DNA of 64,000 bases from JANJUO01 sp942492935 (GTDB taxonomy: Bacteria; Bacteroidota; Ignavibacteria; Kapaibacteriales; UBA2268), in NCBI GenBank assembly GCA_942492935.1, contig OW818654.1, positions 1,364,001 to 1,428,000 on the forward strand. Reading direction: 5' to 3'. Shown here piece after piece: positions 17,966 to 26,441 of the stretch (its first letter is position 1; every line of letters starts with the position of its first letter). A model generated the notes under the pieces. That model was not told where the DNA came from. It saw nothing but the letters and a program-made list of their open reading frames with translations, and made no database searches. The translations under genes were made by a program, and so were the position numbers.

Positions 17966-19363
17966 TTATTTATCTGCATTAGGTCCTAACATTTCTTCAG
18001 CTTTTACTTTTTCATCAAACTCTTCAGCTGTTAGAAAATTGAGTTCTACTGCAGCTTGTTTTAAAGTTAAATTCTTTTTATGTGCATATTTAGCTATTTT
18101 TGCAGCATTGTCATAGCCAATATGAGGATTCAATGCAGTTACAAGCATCAAAGTATTTTCAACAAAATATTGAATTTTTTCTCTAATTGGTTCAATTCCA
18201 ACTGCACAATGCTCATTAAACATTACGCAAGAATCACTCAATAATCTAACTGACTGAAGGAAATTATAAATTAAAACTGGTTTGAATACATTTAATTCAA
18301 AGTTACCTTGTGAACCGGCAATATTTATAGTAGCATCATTTCCAATAACTTGAACAGCTACCATTGTCATTGCTTCTGATTGAGTAGGATTTACTTTGCC
18401 TGGCATAATTGATGAACCCGGCTCATTTTCAGGAATTGATAATTCACCAAAGCCACAACGAGGTCCTGACGCCATCCAACGAATATCATTAGCAATTTTC
18501 ATTAAAGATGCTGCAATAGTCTTTAACGCACCAGAACCAAATACAAGAGCATCATGAGCGGCTAAAGATTCAAATTTATTAGGAGCAGATTTGAATGGTA
18601 AATTTGTAAGTTCAGATATTTTTGCACTTACTTTGTCAGAAAAATCAGGATGAGCATTAAGACCTGTTCCAACAGCAGTACCACCAATTGCAAGTTCGTA
18701 TATACCTGGCAAAACTAATTGCAATCTTTCTAAACCATTGTCTAATTGCTGAACATAGGCGCTAAATTCTTGACCTAATGTTAAAGGAACAGCATCCATC
18801 AGGTGAGTTCTACCAACTTTGATTATATCTTTAAATTCAATCGCTTTTGAATTTAAAGTATCTCTAAGTGCAGTAATTGCTGGTATTAATGAATGGTTAA
18901 TTTCCATAGCTGCCGCAATATGCATTGCTGTTGGAAATGTATCATTTGAACTTTGTGATTTATTTACATCATCGTTAGGATGAACAGGTTTTTTGCTTCC
19001 AAGTTCACCTCCAGCAATTTCAATAGCACGGTTGGAAATAACTTCATTTGCATTCATATTGCTTTGTGTGCCTGAACCAGTTTGCCAAATAGATAGAGGA
19101 AAATGTGCATCCAATTTACCTGCAATCACATCATCTGCCGCTTGAGAAATTAAATCTGCTTTTTCTTTTGAAAGCAAACCAAGTTCGGAATTAACAATTG
19201 CAGCTGCTTTCTTCAAAAGTCCCATAGCTTTAATAATTTCTCTTGGCATTTTTTCCCAACCAATACGAAAATGAATCAACGAGCGTGCTGATTGAGCACC
19301 ATAATAAGCATCTGAAGGTACTTCTATTTCACCCATTGTATCACGTTCAATTCGAGTATTCAT
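17966..19363 (-). CDS. fumC: Class II fumarate hydratase
   Basis: Cytosolic TCA-cycle enzyme that interconverts fumarate and L-malate, iron-independent, homotetrameric. At 465 residues the length is standard. Signatures of the aspartase/fumarase superfamily are visible: SGTQSNMNANEVISNRA around 105, the TFPTAMHIAA stretch with the B-site region near 140, GGTAVGTGLNAH near 230 and the catalytic serine loop GSSIMPGKVNPTQSEA near 315. The start has AAAGGA upstream. It is monocistronic by spacing. Confusion with aspartate ammonia-lyase is possible within this superfamily, but the residue pattern and length favour fumarase. Confidence 0.95.
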   Translation of the reverse strand: MNTRIERDTMGEIEVPSDAYYGAQSARSLIHFRIGWEKMPREIIKAMGLLKKAAAIVNSELGLLSKEKADLISQAADDVIAGKLDAHFPLSIWQTGSGTQSNMNANEVISNRAIEIAGGELGSKKPVHPNDDVNKSQSSNDTFPTAMHIAAAMEINHSLIPAITALRDTLNSKAIEFKDIIKVGRTHLMDAVPLTLGQEFSAYVQQLDNGLERLQLVLPGIYELAIGGTAVGTGLNAHPDFSDKVSAKISELTNLPFKSAPNKFESLAAHDALVFGSGALKTIAASLMKIANDIRWMASGPRCGFGELSIPENEPGSSIMPGKVNPTQSEAMTMVAVQVIGNDATINIAGSQGNFELNVFKPVLIYNFLQSVRLLSDSCVMFNEHCAVGIEPIREKIQYFVENTLMLVTALNPHIGYDNAAKIAKYAHKKNLTLKQAAVELNFLTAEEFDEKVKAEEMLGPNADK

Positions 19364-19549
19364 ATTTACTTTTTCCTTTTTTTAATAATAATGTTTTTAA
19401 CATAAGGTACAAATTTACAAATTATTTGAGATAAAATAAAGATGTAAATATTGATTTAGAAATTAATATTTAAACAAAAATAATACTACTTTTGATGTTA
19501 ATGCGTTTAAACCATCTTTAGAAATTAAATTTAAATGGTTTGTATAGCA

Positions 19550-20008
19550 ATGTTAATTTCAAAATCCATACTCATTGATTTGTTGAATGAAGCAAAGAAT
19601 AATAATAAGAAAATTGTGTTCACAAATGGATGTTTTGACATAATTCATGTAGGGCATATCATTTATTTGAATGAAGCAAAAAAACTTGGCGATTTATTAG
19701 TAATTGGACTTAATTCAGATGATTCAGTTCGTCGTTTAAAAGGTGAAACAAGACCTATTAATTCACAGTTTGACAGGGCAACTGTACTTTCAGGATTGAA
19801 ATCTGTTGATTATGTTGTCTATTTTGAAGAGGATACACCTTTTGAATTAATATCTCAAATTATACCAGATGTTTTGGTCAAAGGTGGAGATTATAAAATT
19901 GATGATATTGTTGGGGCGGATATTGTTCGTGCTAATAATGGTAAAGTTGTTACAATCCAATTTGTTGAAGGGAAATCCACTTCAAATATTATAAATAAAA
20001 TGAAATAA
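19550..20008 (+). CDS. rfaE2: D-glycero-beta-D-manno-heptose 1-phosphate adenylyltransferase-like nucleotidyltransferase
   Basis: Cytidylyltransferase-fold enzyme. The RfaE2/HldE C-terminal type adds AMP to heptose 1-phosphate for LPS core or S-layer sugars. IVFTNGCFDIIHVGH carries the nucleotide-binding HxGH motif, and VIGLNSDDSVRRLKG and the ...VEGKSTSNII end match the family (ISSTxI-like loop). ATG at 19550 is preferred to 19535 because it aligns with the usual N terminus; neither has a strong ribosome-binding site. No other heptose genes are nearby. Other cytidylyltransferases (TagD-like) are less likely given the RPI and KGGDY motifs. Confidence 0.88.
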   Translation: MLISKSILIDLLNEAKNNNKKIVFTNGCFDIIHVGHIIYLNEAKKLGDLLVIGLNSDDSVRRLKGETRPINSQFDRATVLSGLKSVDYVVYFEEDTPFELISQIIPDVLVKGGDYKIDDIVGADIVRANNGKVVTIQFVEGKSTSNIINKMK

Positions 20009-20063
20009 GTTAGGACGAAAGTTTTCACGAGTGCCATGCTGAATTTAGTTCAGCATCTAAGGA

Positions 20064-20212
20064 AATGGATTCTGAAACAAGTTCAGAATGACAGGGAAAA
20101 AGGAATGGATTCCTCACGTTGTTCGGAATGACGGTATTCAAGAATGGATACTGAAACGAGTTCAGAATGAAATAGAAAAAGGAATTGATTCTGAAACAAG
20201 TTCAGAATGACA
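20064..20212. repeat. Direct repeat cluster (four ~30-bp units, 39-40 bp spacing)
   Basis: Units begin at 20064, 20104, 20143 and 20183. Units 1 and 4 share GATTCTGAAACAAGTTCAG followed by AATGACAG. Units 2 and 3 are diverged (TTCCTCACGTTGTTCGGAAT; ACTGAAACGAGTTCAGAAT). Unit 2 plus its downstream sequence matches 58350-58400 on the opposite strand over about 50 bp. A further match lies at 5097-5150 and a short one at 12721-12742. Each unit is a hairpin (TTCTGAAAC/GTTCAGAA). No spacer diversity or cas genes, so not CRISPR. Confidence 0.75.
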
Positions 20213-20299
20213 GATTTCTGTAGGCAGAATTTTGGAATTATTTTTGAAAAAGTATATTTTATTTTATGAAAAAAATATCATAAAGGATTAAGATTTAAA

Positions 20300-21151
20300 A
20301 TGAATAAACTATTATTAATAACTTTACAGAAAGTCTTTTTCGCTTTTGCTTTGCTACTATGTGTGAGTTGTTCAAATGGAGATAAAATGAAACAAGTACA
20401 AAATACTAATATGGAAAGTGAGACAACTAATAGTAGCAATAAAAATTCTGATATTAAACATTTCTATGTTAAAATTAAAGGATTTATTGAACACGATGAT
20501 AAAGCTTATACTCAAGGTTTGATATTTCATAATGGTTTCTTATACGAAAGTACAGGACAATATGGTGAATCAACATTAAGACAAATTGACCCGAAAACAG
20601 GGAAAATCATCAAGAAAATTTCAATTCCTGAAAGATATTTTGCTGAGGGAATTGCATTAGTCGATAATAAAATTTACCTCCTTACTTGGCAGGAATTAAC
20701 ATGTTTTGTTTATGATATTAATACATTTAAGCAAATCGGTAAATTTCAATATCCAGGGGAAGGTTGGGGCTTGACAAAATATAAAGAAAATTTAATTCTT
20801 AGTGATGGTACAAATTTTTTGAAATTTATAAATCCTGCTAACTTTAAAATTGAAAAAACATTATCTGTTCTTGACAATTCAAAAGCAATTGATAACTTGA
20901 ATGAAATGGAGTTCATCAATGGTGAACTTTGGTCTAATGTTTATATGACTGATTATATTGCGATTATAAATGTTGAAACAGGTAACATTACTGGCTATAT
21001 TGATGCAACCATTTTGCGGACAAATTTAATTAATAATTCAGAAGCAGAGGTTTTAAATGGAATAGCTTATGATGATAAAACAGGGAAAATATACTTGACA
21101 GGGAAAAATTGGAATAAAATCTTTGAAATTGAACTTATTGAACAAAATTAA
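20300..21151 (+). CDS. Glutaminyl-peptide cyclotransferase-like lipoprotein (glutamine cyclotransferase family)
   Basis: Predicted periplasmic lipoprotein of the five-bladed propeller 'plant-type' glutaminyl cyclase family, which converts N-terminal Gln to pyroglutamate. The signal peptide ends in a lipobox, CVSC (about residue 26), followed by a Ser/Asn-rich linker. The family core is clear: AYTQGLIFHNGFLYESTGQYG, FAEGIALVDNKIYLLTW, GEGWGLTKY, LSDGTNFL, NEMEFINGELWSNVY, and AYDDKTGKIYLTGKNW near the end. The stop codon abuts the ATG of the YihY gene, so the two form an operon. In FCB bacteria, pyroglutamate formation has been linked to T9SS cargo N termini, but this link is only contextual here. 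Confidence 0.88.
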   Translation: MNKLLLITLQKVFFAFALLLCVSCSNGDKMKQVQNTNMESETTNSSNKNSDIKHFYVKIKGFIEHDDKAYTQGLIFHNGFLYESTGQYGESTLRQIDPKTGKIIKKISIPERYFAEGIALVDNKIYLLTWQELTCFVYDINTFKQIGKFQYPGEGWGLTKYKENLILSDGTNFLKFINPANFKIEKTLSVLDNSKAIDNLNEMEFINGELWSNVYMTDYIAIINVETGNITGYIDATILRTNLINNSEAEVLNGIAYDDKTGKIYLTGKNWNKIFEIELIEQN

Positions 21152-22066
21152 ATGAAAAAAATTATCATCAAAAAAGAGAGTTTGTTAAATAATATTTATA
21201 ACCATATTGTTATAGTTTATGATAGAGCAGATGACCATAACCTCTTTTTAATTGCCTCGGGAATTGCTTTTAACATAATTTTATACTTGATGCCGCTCTT
21301 ATTACTTGCTGTTTATATCGTTGGCATTATATTTAATGTAAGCGATGTTATTATATATCTATCAGCAATACTTGAAGATTTATTACCTGCAACTCAATCA
21401 AATTTTGATTTTATTGGAAATATATTAGCAGAAGTGCGTATAATAATGGATAATAGTTACCTTTCTGGTTGGATAGGTGTTGTAGGTTTAATATGGGTTT
21501 CATCACTTTTAATCAGTTCTATCAGAGCAGGAATAAATTCAATTTTCAAACTCCCATCTTCAAGATATTTTCTGGTTTATATTGTTAAAGACATTGGATT
21601 TACCATTTTATTTACAATATTGGTGTTATTGTATTCATATATTATACCATTGTTAACTATTGTAGTAGAACTTGCAAAATCAATTTTACCTGATGCAATT
21701 GAAGGATATTTTACGGAATTAATTCTTTTTGGGGCGACTGTTTTTTCAGCTTTTGTATTATTCTATTTTATTTACAGATTTGTACCCAATAAGAAATTGC
21801 CCAAGTATGTTATTTTGTTAAGTACAACAATTAGTGTGATACTGATTGAAATAGCAAGATTTGCATTTGCATTTTATGTATCATCAGTAAGCGATTATGG
21901 TAAATTTTATGGAACTTATGCTATTGTTTTCTCTTTGGCTGTTTGGATATACTATTCATCATTAATAATTCTTTTATCAGCTGAAATAAGCAAATACGTT
22001 TATGAATTAAAAAATCCAGCTGAATTATTAACTGTTAAAAGTAGTGTAGTTAATTTAAAAAAGTGA
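21152..22066 (+). CDS. YihY/BrkB family inner-membrane protein
   Basis: A 304-residue integral membrane protein of the YihY/BrkB family (once mis-called ribonuclease BN), with about six transmembrane helices. The conserved first helix LFLIASGIAFNIILYLMPLLL, the SGWIGVVGLIWVSSLLISSIRAGINSIF segment in the middle and the terminal GTYAIVFSLAVWIYYSSLIILLSAEISK block are family-defining. The molecular function of the family is unsettled (possibly lipid transport). The ATG begins immediately after the cyclotransferase stop codon, implying translational coupling. Confidence 0.92.
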   Translation: MKKIIIKKESLLNNIYNHIVIVYDRADDHNLFLIASGIAFNIILYLMPLLLLAVYIVGIIFNVSDVIIYLSAILEDLLPATQSNFDFIGNILAEVRIIMDNSYLSGWIGVVGLIWVSSLLISSIRAGINSIFKLPSSRYFLVYIVKDIGFTILFTILVLLYSYIIPLLTIVVELAKSILPDAIEGYFTELILFGATVFSAFVLFYFIYRFVPNKKLPKYVILLSTTISVILIEIARFAFAFYVSSVSDYGKFYGTYAIVFSLAVWIYYSSLIILLSAEISKYVYELKNPAELLTVKSSVVNLKK

Positions 22067-22280
22067 TTTAGGAAATTTTGGACTTTAAATAACATTATAT
22101 TAGTATTTACTCTGATTTTTTACCATTATTATGCTGAATTCATTCAACATTGAGGTTTCTGAAACTATCTTTCGGTGACAACAATTTTTTTAAAGGGGTC
22201 ATCTTGTTTAATTTTTAAATATATTTGTTCCGTTCTATTTAATCACCAAGCGAAAATAAAAAATATATTGAAAATGCTTC

Positions 22281-22944
22281 TCCTGTCTTCCGCACAAAAA
22301 AAGGAAACGTTGTAAGTCATTGAAAAAAAAGAATAGAAATTTGGTCAGTTGGGTGTCCCGCCGTATATTTGTAAAATTTTTGGCTATGTTTATCAGAAAA
22401 AAAGCAAAATTAATCTGGAAGTGTGTCAATCCTGATTAGAGCAAAAGTTAAGAATAAGTACAAATTAGTCAAAACTATTGGTAGTTCAAAAGATAAAATT
22501 GAAATTGAAAAACTTTTAGAACTTGCAAAATAGAAAAATCTCAATTAGAATCTCAAGAATCAATGTTTATTTTCGAGAAATACAGTATTCTTTTGGAGTT
22601 TATTTCCAATATTAGCAATAATCAAGTTAAAACACTTGGTACAGAATAGGTTTTTGGATGACTTTCGTAAAACTGGTTTCAGCAAAGATGGAAAGCACAG
22701 CAATCCGCAAATATATTTAGGATTACTTGTTGGTTTAAATGGCTATGCAATTGGCTACGACATATATGAGGGAAATATTTTTGAGGGCAATACATTAATT
22801 CCATTTAAACATCTATCAGATAGAATTAATTTTGCCAGAATCAAAAACAATACAGAAAATCATTCCAAAACTATCGGAAAGGCAACAAGAACTGTTACAA
22901 ATTGTCAACCAATTTTTTTAGGTGTCCCAATGCGGAAGACAGGA
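22281..22944. mobile_element. Decayed IS1634-type insertion sequence (internally deleted)
   Basis: Bounded by perfect 14-bp inverted repeats, TCCTGTCTTCCGCA at 22281-22294 and TGCGGAAGACAGGA at 22931-22944, enclosing 664 bp. Intact members of this family are roughly two to three times longer, so most of the interior is lost. The interior encodes only pieces of a transposase. No convincing target-site duplication is visible. It lies between the YihY gene and the haem-uptake operon. The family name is from recall of the transposase motif. Confidence 0.75.
22386..22920 (+). pseudogene. IS1634/IS4-like transposase remnant
   Basis: Pieces of one transposase appear in different frames. The start MFIRKKAKL is at 22386. 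KYKLVKTIGSSKDKIEIEK follows near 22452 and ends at a stop at about 22531. A middle block, IGFLDDFRKTGFSKDGKH then NPQIYLGLLVGLNGYAIGYD, begins near 22646. The N-terminal and middle blocks are nearly adjacent here, showing a large deletion. After NTLIPF the frame diverges from the family, and the catalytic C-terminal half is absent. It cannot be active. Confidence 0.78.
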
Positions 22945-22988
22945 AAAATGGTCGAATTTGATAAATGAAAAGTTGAAAAAATAACAAA

Positions 22989-23019
22989 AAAAGCCCCATA
23001 AAATATTTATGGGGCTTTT
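22989..23019 (-). terminator. Strong intrinsic terminator of the HmuY/TonB operon
   Basis: Perfect 14-bp stem (AAAAGCCCCATAAA at 22989-23002, TTTATGGGGCTTTT at 23006-23019) with a 3-nt loop. On the minus strand it is followed by a T run. It sits 43 bp beyond the stop of the HmuY-like lipoprotein gene. Confidence 0.9.
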
Positions 23020-23061
23020 CAATCTTCTTGCATATAAACTAATCAAAATTACATACTATCA

Positions 23062-24090
23062 TCATAGTTTTTGATATTCAAATTTTGGATTACCCTTCAC
23101 CCCCATATCTTCAAAAGCTGTAAAATGTAGTTTATAAGTAAAACCACTTGTGCTTTTAATTAAATATTTTCTGTTAGGATAAATTACCCATTTGCTATCA
23201 TCAAGTAGGAAAAATTTCCATTCGTGACCAATTGCATTTCTATGATTTGTATATGGCTTTATTACTTTTGCAGAATCCAGCAGTATTAACTCTGTTAAGT
23301 TTGTAAAGTCATCTGTTTTTACGGTTGCAGCTTGCATAAATCTGTTATTCATCAAAACCGAAACAACTCCATACCACATCGGAACGCCTTCACTCGTGTA
23401 AAGTAATTCAGTATATTTAGTAAATAGTAAATCCCACTTTTCTTTTTCAGGTTCAAAATAATTTAATTTCCCGCCATTATTAAATGAAAGATGTATGTAA
23501 TTATATGTTGTATCTCGCTTTATCTCCATTTCAATTACATTGACTTTTTTTAAATCCGAAAATCTGACATAGAATGTATTGTCTTTGTAATCAACAACTT
23601 GGAATTTTGCTGTTCCAAGTGAACGCCCTAACAAATCAATCCCTTTATCTATTAGATATACTTTTTTTAATGAAACAGGAATACCATTTGTGTGGTCCCA
23701 CCATCTTCCAATTGCCGTTGAATCCAAATATCCATAAGGATTATCATGAACCCAACTTTCAAAAGCTACGTTCTTTGCAGTATTTGCAGTAACTGTATCA
23801 AAATCTGCTTCGCCAAGGTCGGAAACTTGCATAAATTTTCCAAAATTGAGTATTATTTCCATTCTGTCGTCAGCACAAGGAAAGCCCAAATCCCAATCCA
23901 GAACGTTATTTTCCTTCAAAATTTTGTTTTCATCTAAACTGTAATAAATTTGCTTTTCATAGCTGATGCCCATTGCAGTAGTTCCAAACGCAACGTCTCC
24001 TCTCGGGAACTGAGTTACGGGATTATCACCTGGCATACAGCCACACATTAGTCCAACAAGCAAGAGTGTAATTAATAAAATATATCTCAT
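23062..24090 (-). CDS. HmuY-like surface lipoprotein
   Basis: A 342-residue predicted lipoprotein (lipobox at MCGC, C18). After the anchor the chain carries the WDLGF phrase (W66) typical of HmuY-family haemophore proteins, and later the WDLLFTKYTEL segment with the same Trp-Asp pattern. HmuY proteins capture haem and hand it to a TonB receptor. The ATG overlaps the stop of the upstream TonB receptor by four bases (ATGA), so the pair is translationally coupled. Haem as the ligand is inferred from family and context: the classical axial His pair cannot be confirmed without structure-based alignment. Confidence 0.75.
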   Translation of the reverse strand: MRYILLITLLLVGLMCGCMPGDNPVTQFPRGDVAFGTTAMGISYEKQIYYSLDENKILKENNVLDWDLGFPCADDRMEIILNFGKFMQVSDLGEADFDTVTANTAKNVAFESWVHDNPYGYLDSTAIGRWWDHTNGIPVSLKKVYLIDKGIDLLGRSLGTAKFQVVDYKDNTFYVRFSDLKKVNVIEMEIKRDTTYNYIHLSFNNGGKLNYFEPEKEKWDLLFTKYTELLYTSEGVPMWYGVVSVLMNNRFMQAATVKTDDFTNLTELILLDSAKVIKPYTNHRNAIGHEWKFFLLDDSKWVIYPNRKYLIKSTSGFTYKLHFTAFEDMGVKGNPKFEYQKL

Positions 24091-26297
24091 TCTATTACCT
24101 TCAGATTAAATTTAACAAAAAATGTTCTTCCCCAACCAATAGGAAAACTTGTTTCACCACCATGAACTCCAGAGGAACTTGCTTGGGTAGATTGTATGTC
24201 TATCACATTAAAAACATTTTTAACACCAGCTGCTATAGTGAATTTATCATAAAACCTTTTAGATAAAGTAATATCCATCATGCTATAATCTTCAACATAG
24301 TACTCAACAAGTGTGTTTTCATACAATCTAAAATTTGGTTCCTTTCCACTATATTTGTAGAACAAACTTATTTTCGTATCAATAAAATCAATTAGATAAT
24401 CAGCTATTAAATTCAATTCAGGTGTAAAATTATACTTGTTTGTAATTGTATCATTTCTGGCGTAATTAATTCTACCTGTATAGGAGAAAGTTGAAGTAAG
24501 ACTTATGCTCCGTCTCAAATATTGCATTGTAATATTACCGCCAATGGTTTCGTAATCACCAATATTTACATTCTGATACAAACTGCCTTCAATATTAGCA
24601 AGTGTAATCAAATCTGTAATTTTATTATAGAAAATTTTAGGCTCAATTTTTGCGTAATAATTTTCATTGTTAGTTTGAAGAATTATTCCAGCATTATAAC
24701 TATCAGATTTTTCAGCTTTTAAATCGGCATTACCTTGAATATTATGATTTATATCAACAAAAAGCAAATATAATTCACGCAATGATGGCGCTCTAAATCC
24801 TTTTGCATAAGATGCTCTGAATATGAGGTCTTTGTCAAATGCAATTTTAAGATTCAATGCTGGAACAATCGGAGCATCGTATTCACTATTATAGATAACT
24901 CTAACTGATGGCTGAATAATTATAGATGAACTTGGATTGATTGATAAACTCATAAATCCTGCTGCATCAAGCAAACTCTTTTTTTCGTCGAGTATTTTCT
25001 TACCTTTTGCAATTTCATTATTAACCTCAAATCCAGCTTGGTATTTAAGAAACTCATTCAAATTATCATCACTCAAAGTTCCACGAATCATATAATTTGT
25101 AAACACAGAAGTATCTTGTTGTGCTTCATCATTAATTAATTGCTCTTCAAGAGTAACCATATCTTTGAAAAATGTATTCCTTTTTCTTTCGTACCAACTA
25201 TACGCTGTAACCAAATCGTAAAACATCGAATTAGAAATTTTTCCATTAAAAAACAATGAGTTAGTCCAACGATTTGTGAAATACTTATCATCAGTAGCGT
25301 ATTCAAAGTATGGGGGAGTTAGATTTCCTTTGTTCCAGATAAATTCATTAAAAAAGGTAGAAGTATATTTGATTCTCATATCATTATAATTGTAAGATGC
25401 TTGAAAATCTGCAAAGTATTGTTCCTTTGGATTCCATTGAACATTTCTCTTACTTTCATCTTTATCGAATCCACGAAATAAATTTCTACCACCATTAATC
25501 ATAAAATTATAATTATCAAATGAATAACGCATAGCCGCATCAAGATTATAAGTCCCAACCGATTCTATTAGTGAGCCAGCGTCCACTTCAAATCTTTCGC
25601 AATTTGCGTCTTTTGTTATTAAATTAATCACACCACCCAAAGCATCAGTTCCAAACATTGAAGACATTGGTCCTTCAACAATTTCTACTTTTTGAATATT
25701 GTTCAGATTAATTTGGCTAATATCAATAATTCCATTCAATCTACCAATAACAGGCACACCATCAATCAATAATTTGATGTTTGAGCCGGAAATACCATTA
25801 ATGCTAATATCGGAGCCAAGAATTCCATCATTTGAAATCTTCATATTTGCTTCTGTCATTAATAAATCACGAAGATTTACAGATGCTTTCTCAAATATTT
25901 TTGCTTCGTTAATAGTCTTAATATCATAAACAGATTGTTGAGATGAACCCGGTACAATCTGACCTGTAACAATGACTTCTTCAGTTTTTATGGCAGATTG
26001 TACCATAAAAATTGTTCTTTCTTTCTCGTTACCCAAAAGAGTATCTCTTGCTTCATTATAGCCGATATACCTACAAAAAATTGCTGTCTTTGATTTACAT
26101 GGATTGATTAACTCTCCAACTTTATTGGAACGCAAGACAACAATTGAATCTTTTGATTTTCCATCTAATGCAATAAAATGAACCGTAACATTCGAAAGAG
26201 TGTGTTTTGTGTTTTTATCTTTTATAATAATTTTTGTGTTACTAAACACAAACTCGGTTATTAGGCAAAAAGATAATATATATATAAATAGTTTCAT
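24087..26297 (-). CDS. TonB-dependent outer-membrane receptor, probable haem/metal uptake
   Basis: A 736-residue outer-membrane transporter. It has a signal peptide (to about residue 19), a carboxypeptidase-regulatory-like beta domain (~20-95: TKIIIKDKNTKHTLSNVTV...YIGYNEARDTLL), a TonB-box region (EEVIVTG), then the plug (LRDLLMTEANMKI...KVEIVEGPMSSMFGTDALGGVINLITKD, ~135-230). A 22-strand-type barrel follows, ending in an aromatic residue region (WGRTFFVKFNLKVIE). NVQWNPKEQ and FRASYAKGFRAPSLRELYL are standard barrel phrases. It sits between two HmuY-like genes. A 20-bp perfect palindrome and a terminator-like hairpin lie just upstream. Confidence 0.92.
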   Translation of the reverse strand: MKLFIYILSFCLITEFVFSNTKIIIKDKNTKHTLSNVTVHFIALDGKSKDSIVVLRSNKVGELINPCKSKTAIFCRYIGYNEARDTLLGNEKERTIFMVQSAIKTEEVIVTGQIVPGSSQQSVYDIKTINEAKIFEKASVNLRDLLMTEANMKISNDGILGSDISINGISGSNIKLLIDGVPVIGRLNGIIDISQINLNNIQKVEIVEGPMSSMFGTDALGGVINLITKDANCERFEVDAGSLIESVGTYNLDAAMRYSFDNYNFMINGGRNLFRGFDKDESKRNVQWNPKEQYFADFQASYNYNDMRIKYTSTFFNEFIWNKGNLTPPYFEYATDDKYFTNRWTNSLFFNGKISNSMFYDLVTAYSWYERKRNTFFKDMVTLEEQLINDEAQQDTSVFTNYMIRGTLSDDNLNEFLKYQAGFEVNNEIAKGKKILDEKKSLLDAAGFMSLSINPSSSIIIQPSVRVIYNSEYDAPIVPALNLKIAFDKDLIFRASYAKGFRAPSLRELYLLFVDINHNIQGNADLKAEKSDSYNAGIILQTNNENYYAKIEPKIFYNKITDLITLANIEGSLYQNVNIGDYETIGGNITMQYLRRSISLTSTFSYTGRINYARNDTITNKYNFTPELNLIADYLIDFIDTKISLFYKYSGKEPNFRLYENTLVEYYVEDYSMMDITLSKRFYDKFTIAAGVKNVFNVIDIQSTQASSSGVHGGETSFPIGWGRTFFVKFNLKVIE

Positions 26298-26340
26298 AAA
26301 TACTTGGTTTATTGTTAATAAACATATTTTTTTAATAACT

Positions 26341-26360
26341 GCAAATCAAATTTGATTTGC
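26341..26360. promoter_or_regulatory. Perfect 20-bp palindrome upstream of the TonB receptor gene
   Basis: GCAAATCAAATTTGATTTGC is self-complementary over all 20 bases and lies 44-63 bp upstream of the receptor ATG (minus strand). A two-fold symmetric operator is the simplest reading. A hairpin in the mRNA leader is the alternative. No other copy was noticed in the window. Confidence 0.5.
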
Positions 26361-26372
26361 TATTTACAAAAA

Positions 26373-26414
26373 AATCGAAGAATTCTATAACCAATGTAAC
26401 AAAATCCTCCGATT
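26373..26414 (-). terminator. Terminator or attenuator between the T9SS HmuY gene and the TonB receptor gene
   Basis: On the minus strand AATCGGAG (26407-26414) pairs with CTTCGATT (26373-26380) with one G-U pair, followed by seven Ts. It lies 28 bp after the stop of the T9SS HmuY-like gene. Partial read-through would yield more HmuY than receptor. Confidence 0.6.
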
Positions 26415-26441
26415 CATATTCACTTATCAGAAATTTTAAAA

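Noticed and set aside
22636..22968. Stand-alone 110-residue gene
   Set aside because: It is the middle fragment of the decayed transposase followed by out-of-frame sequence.
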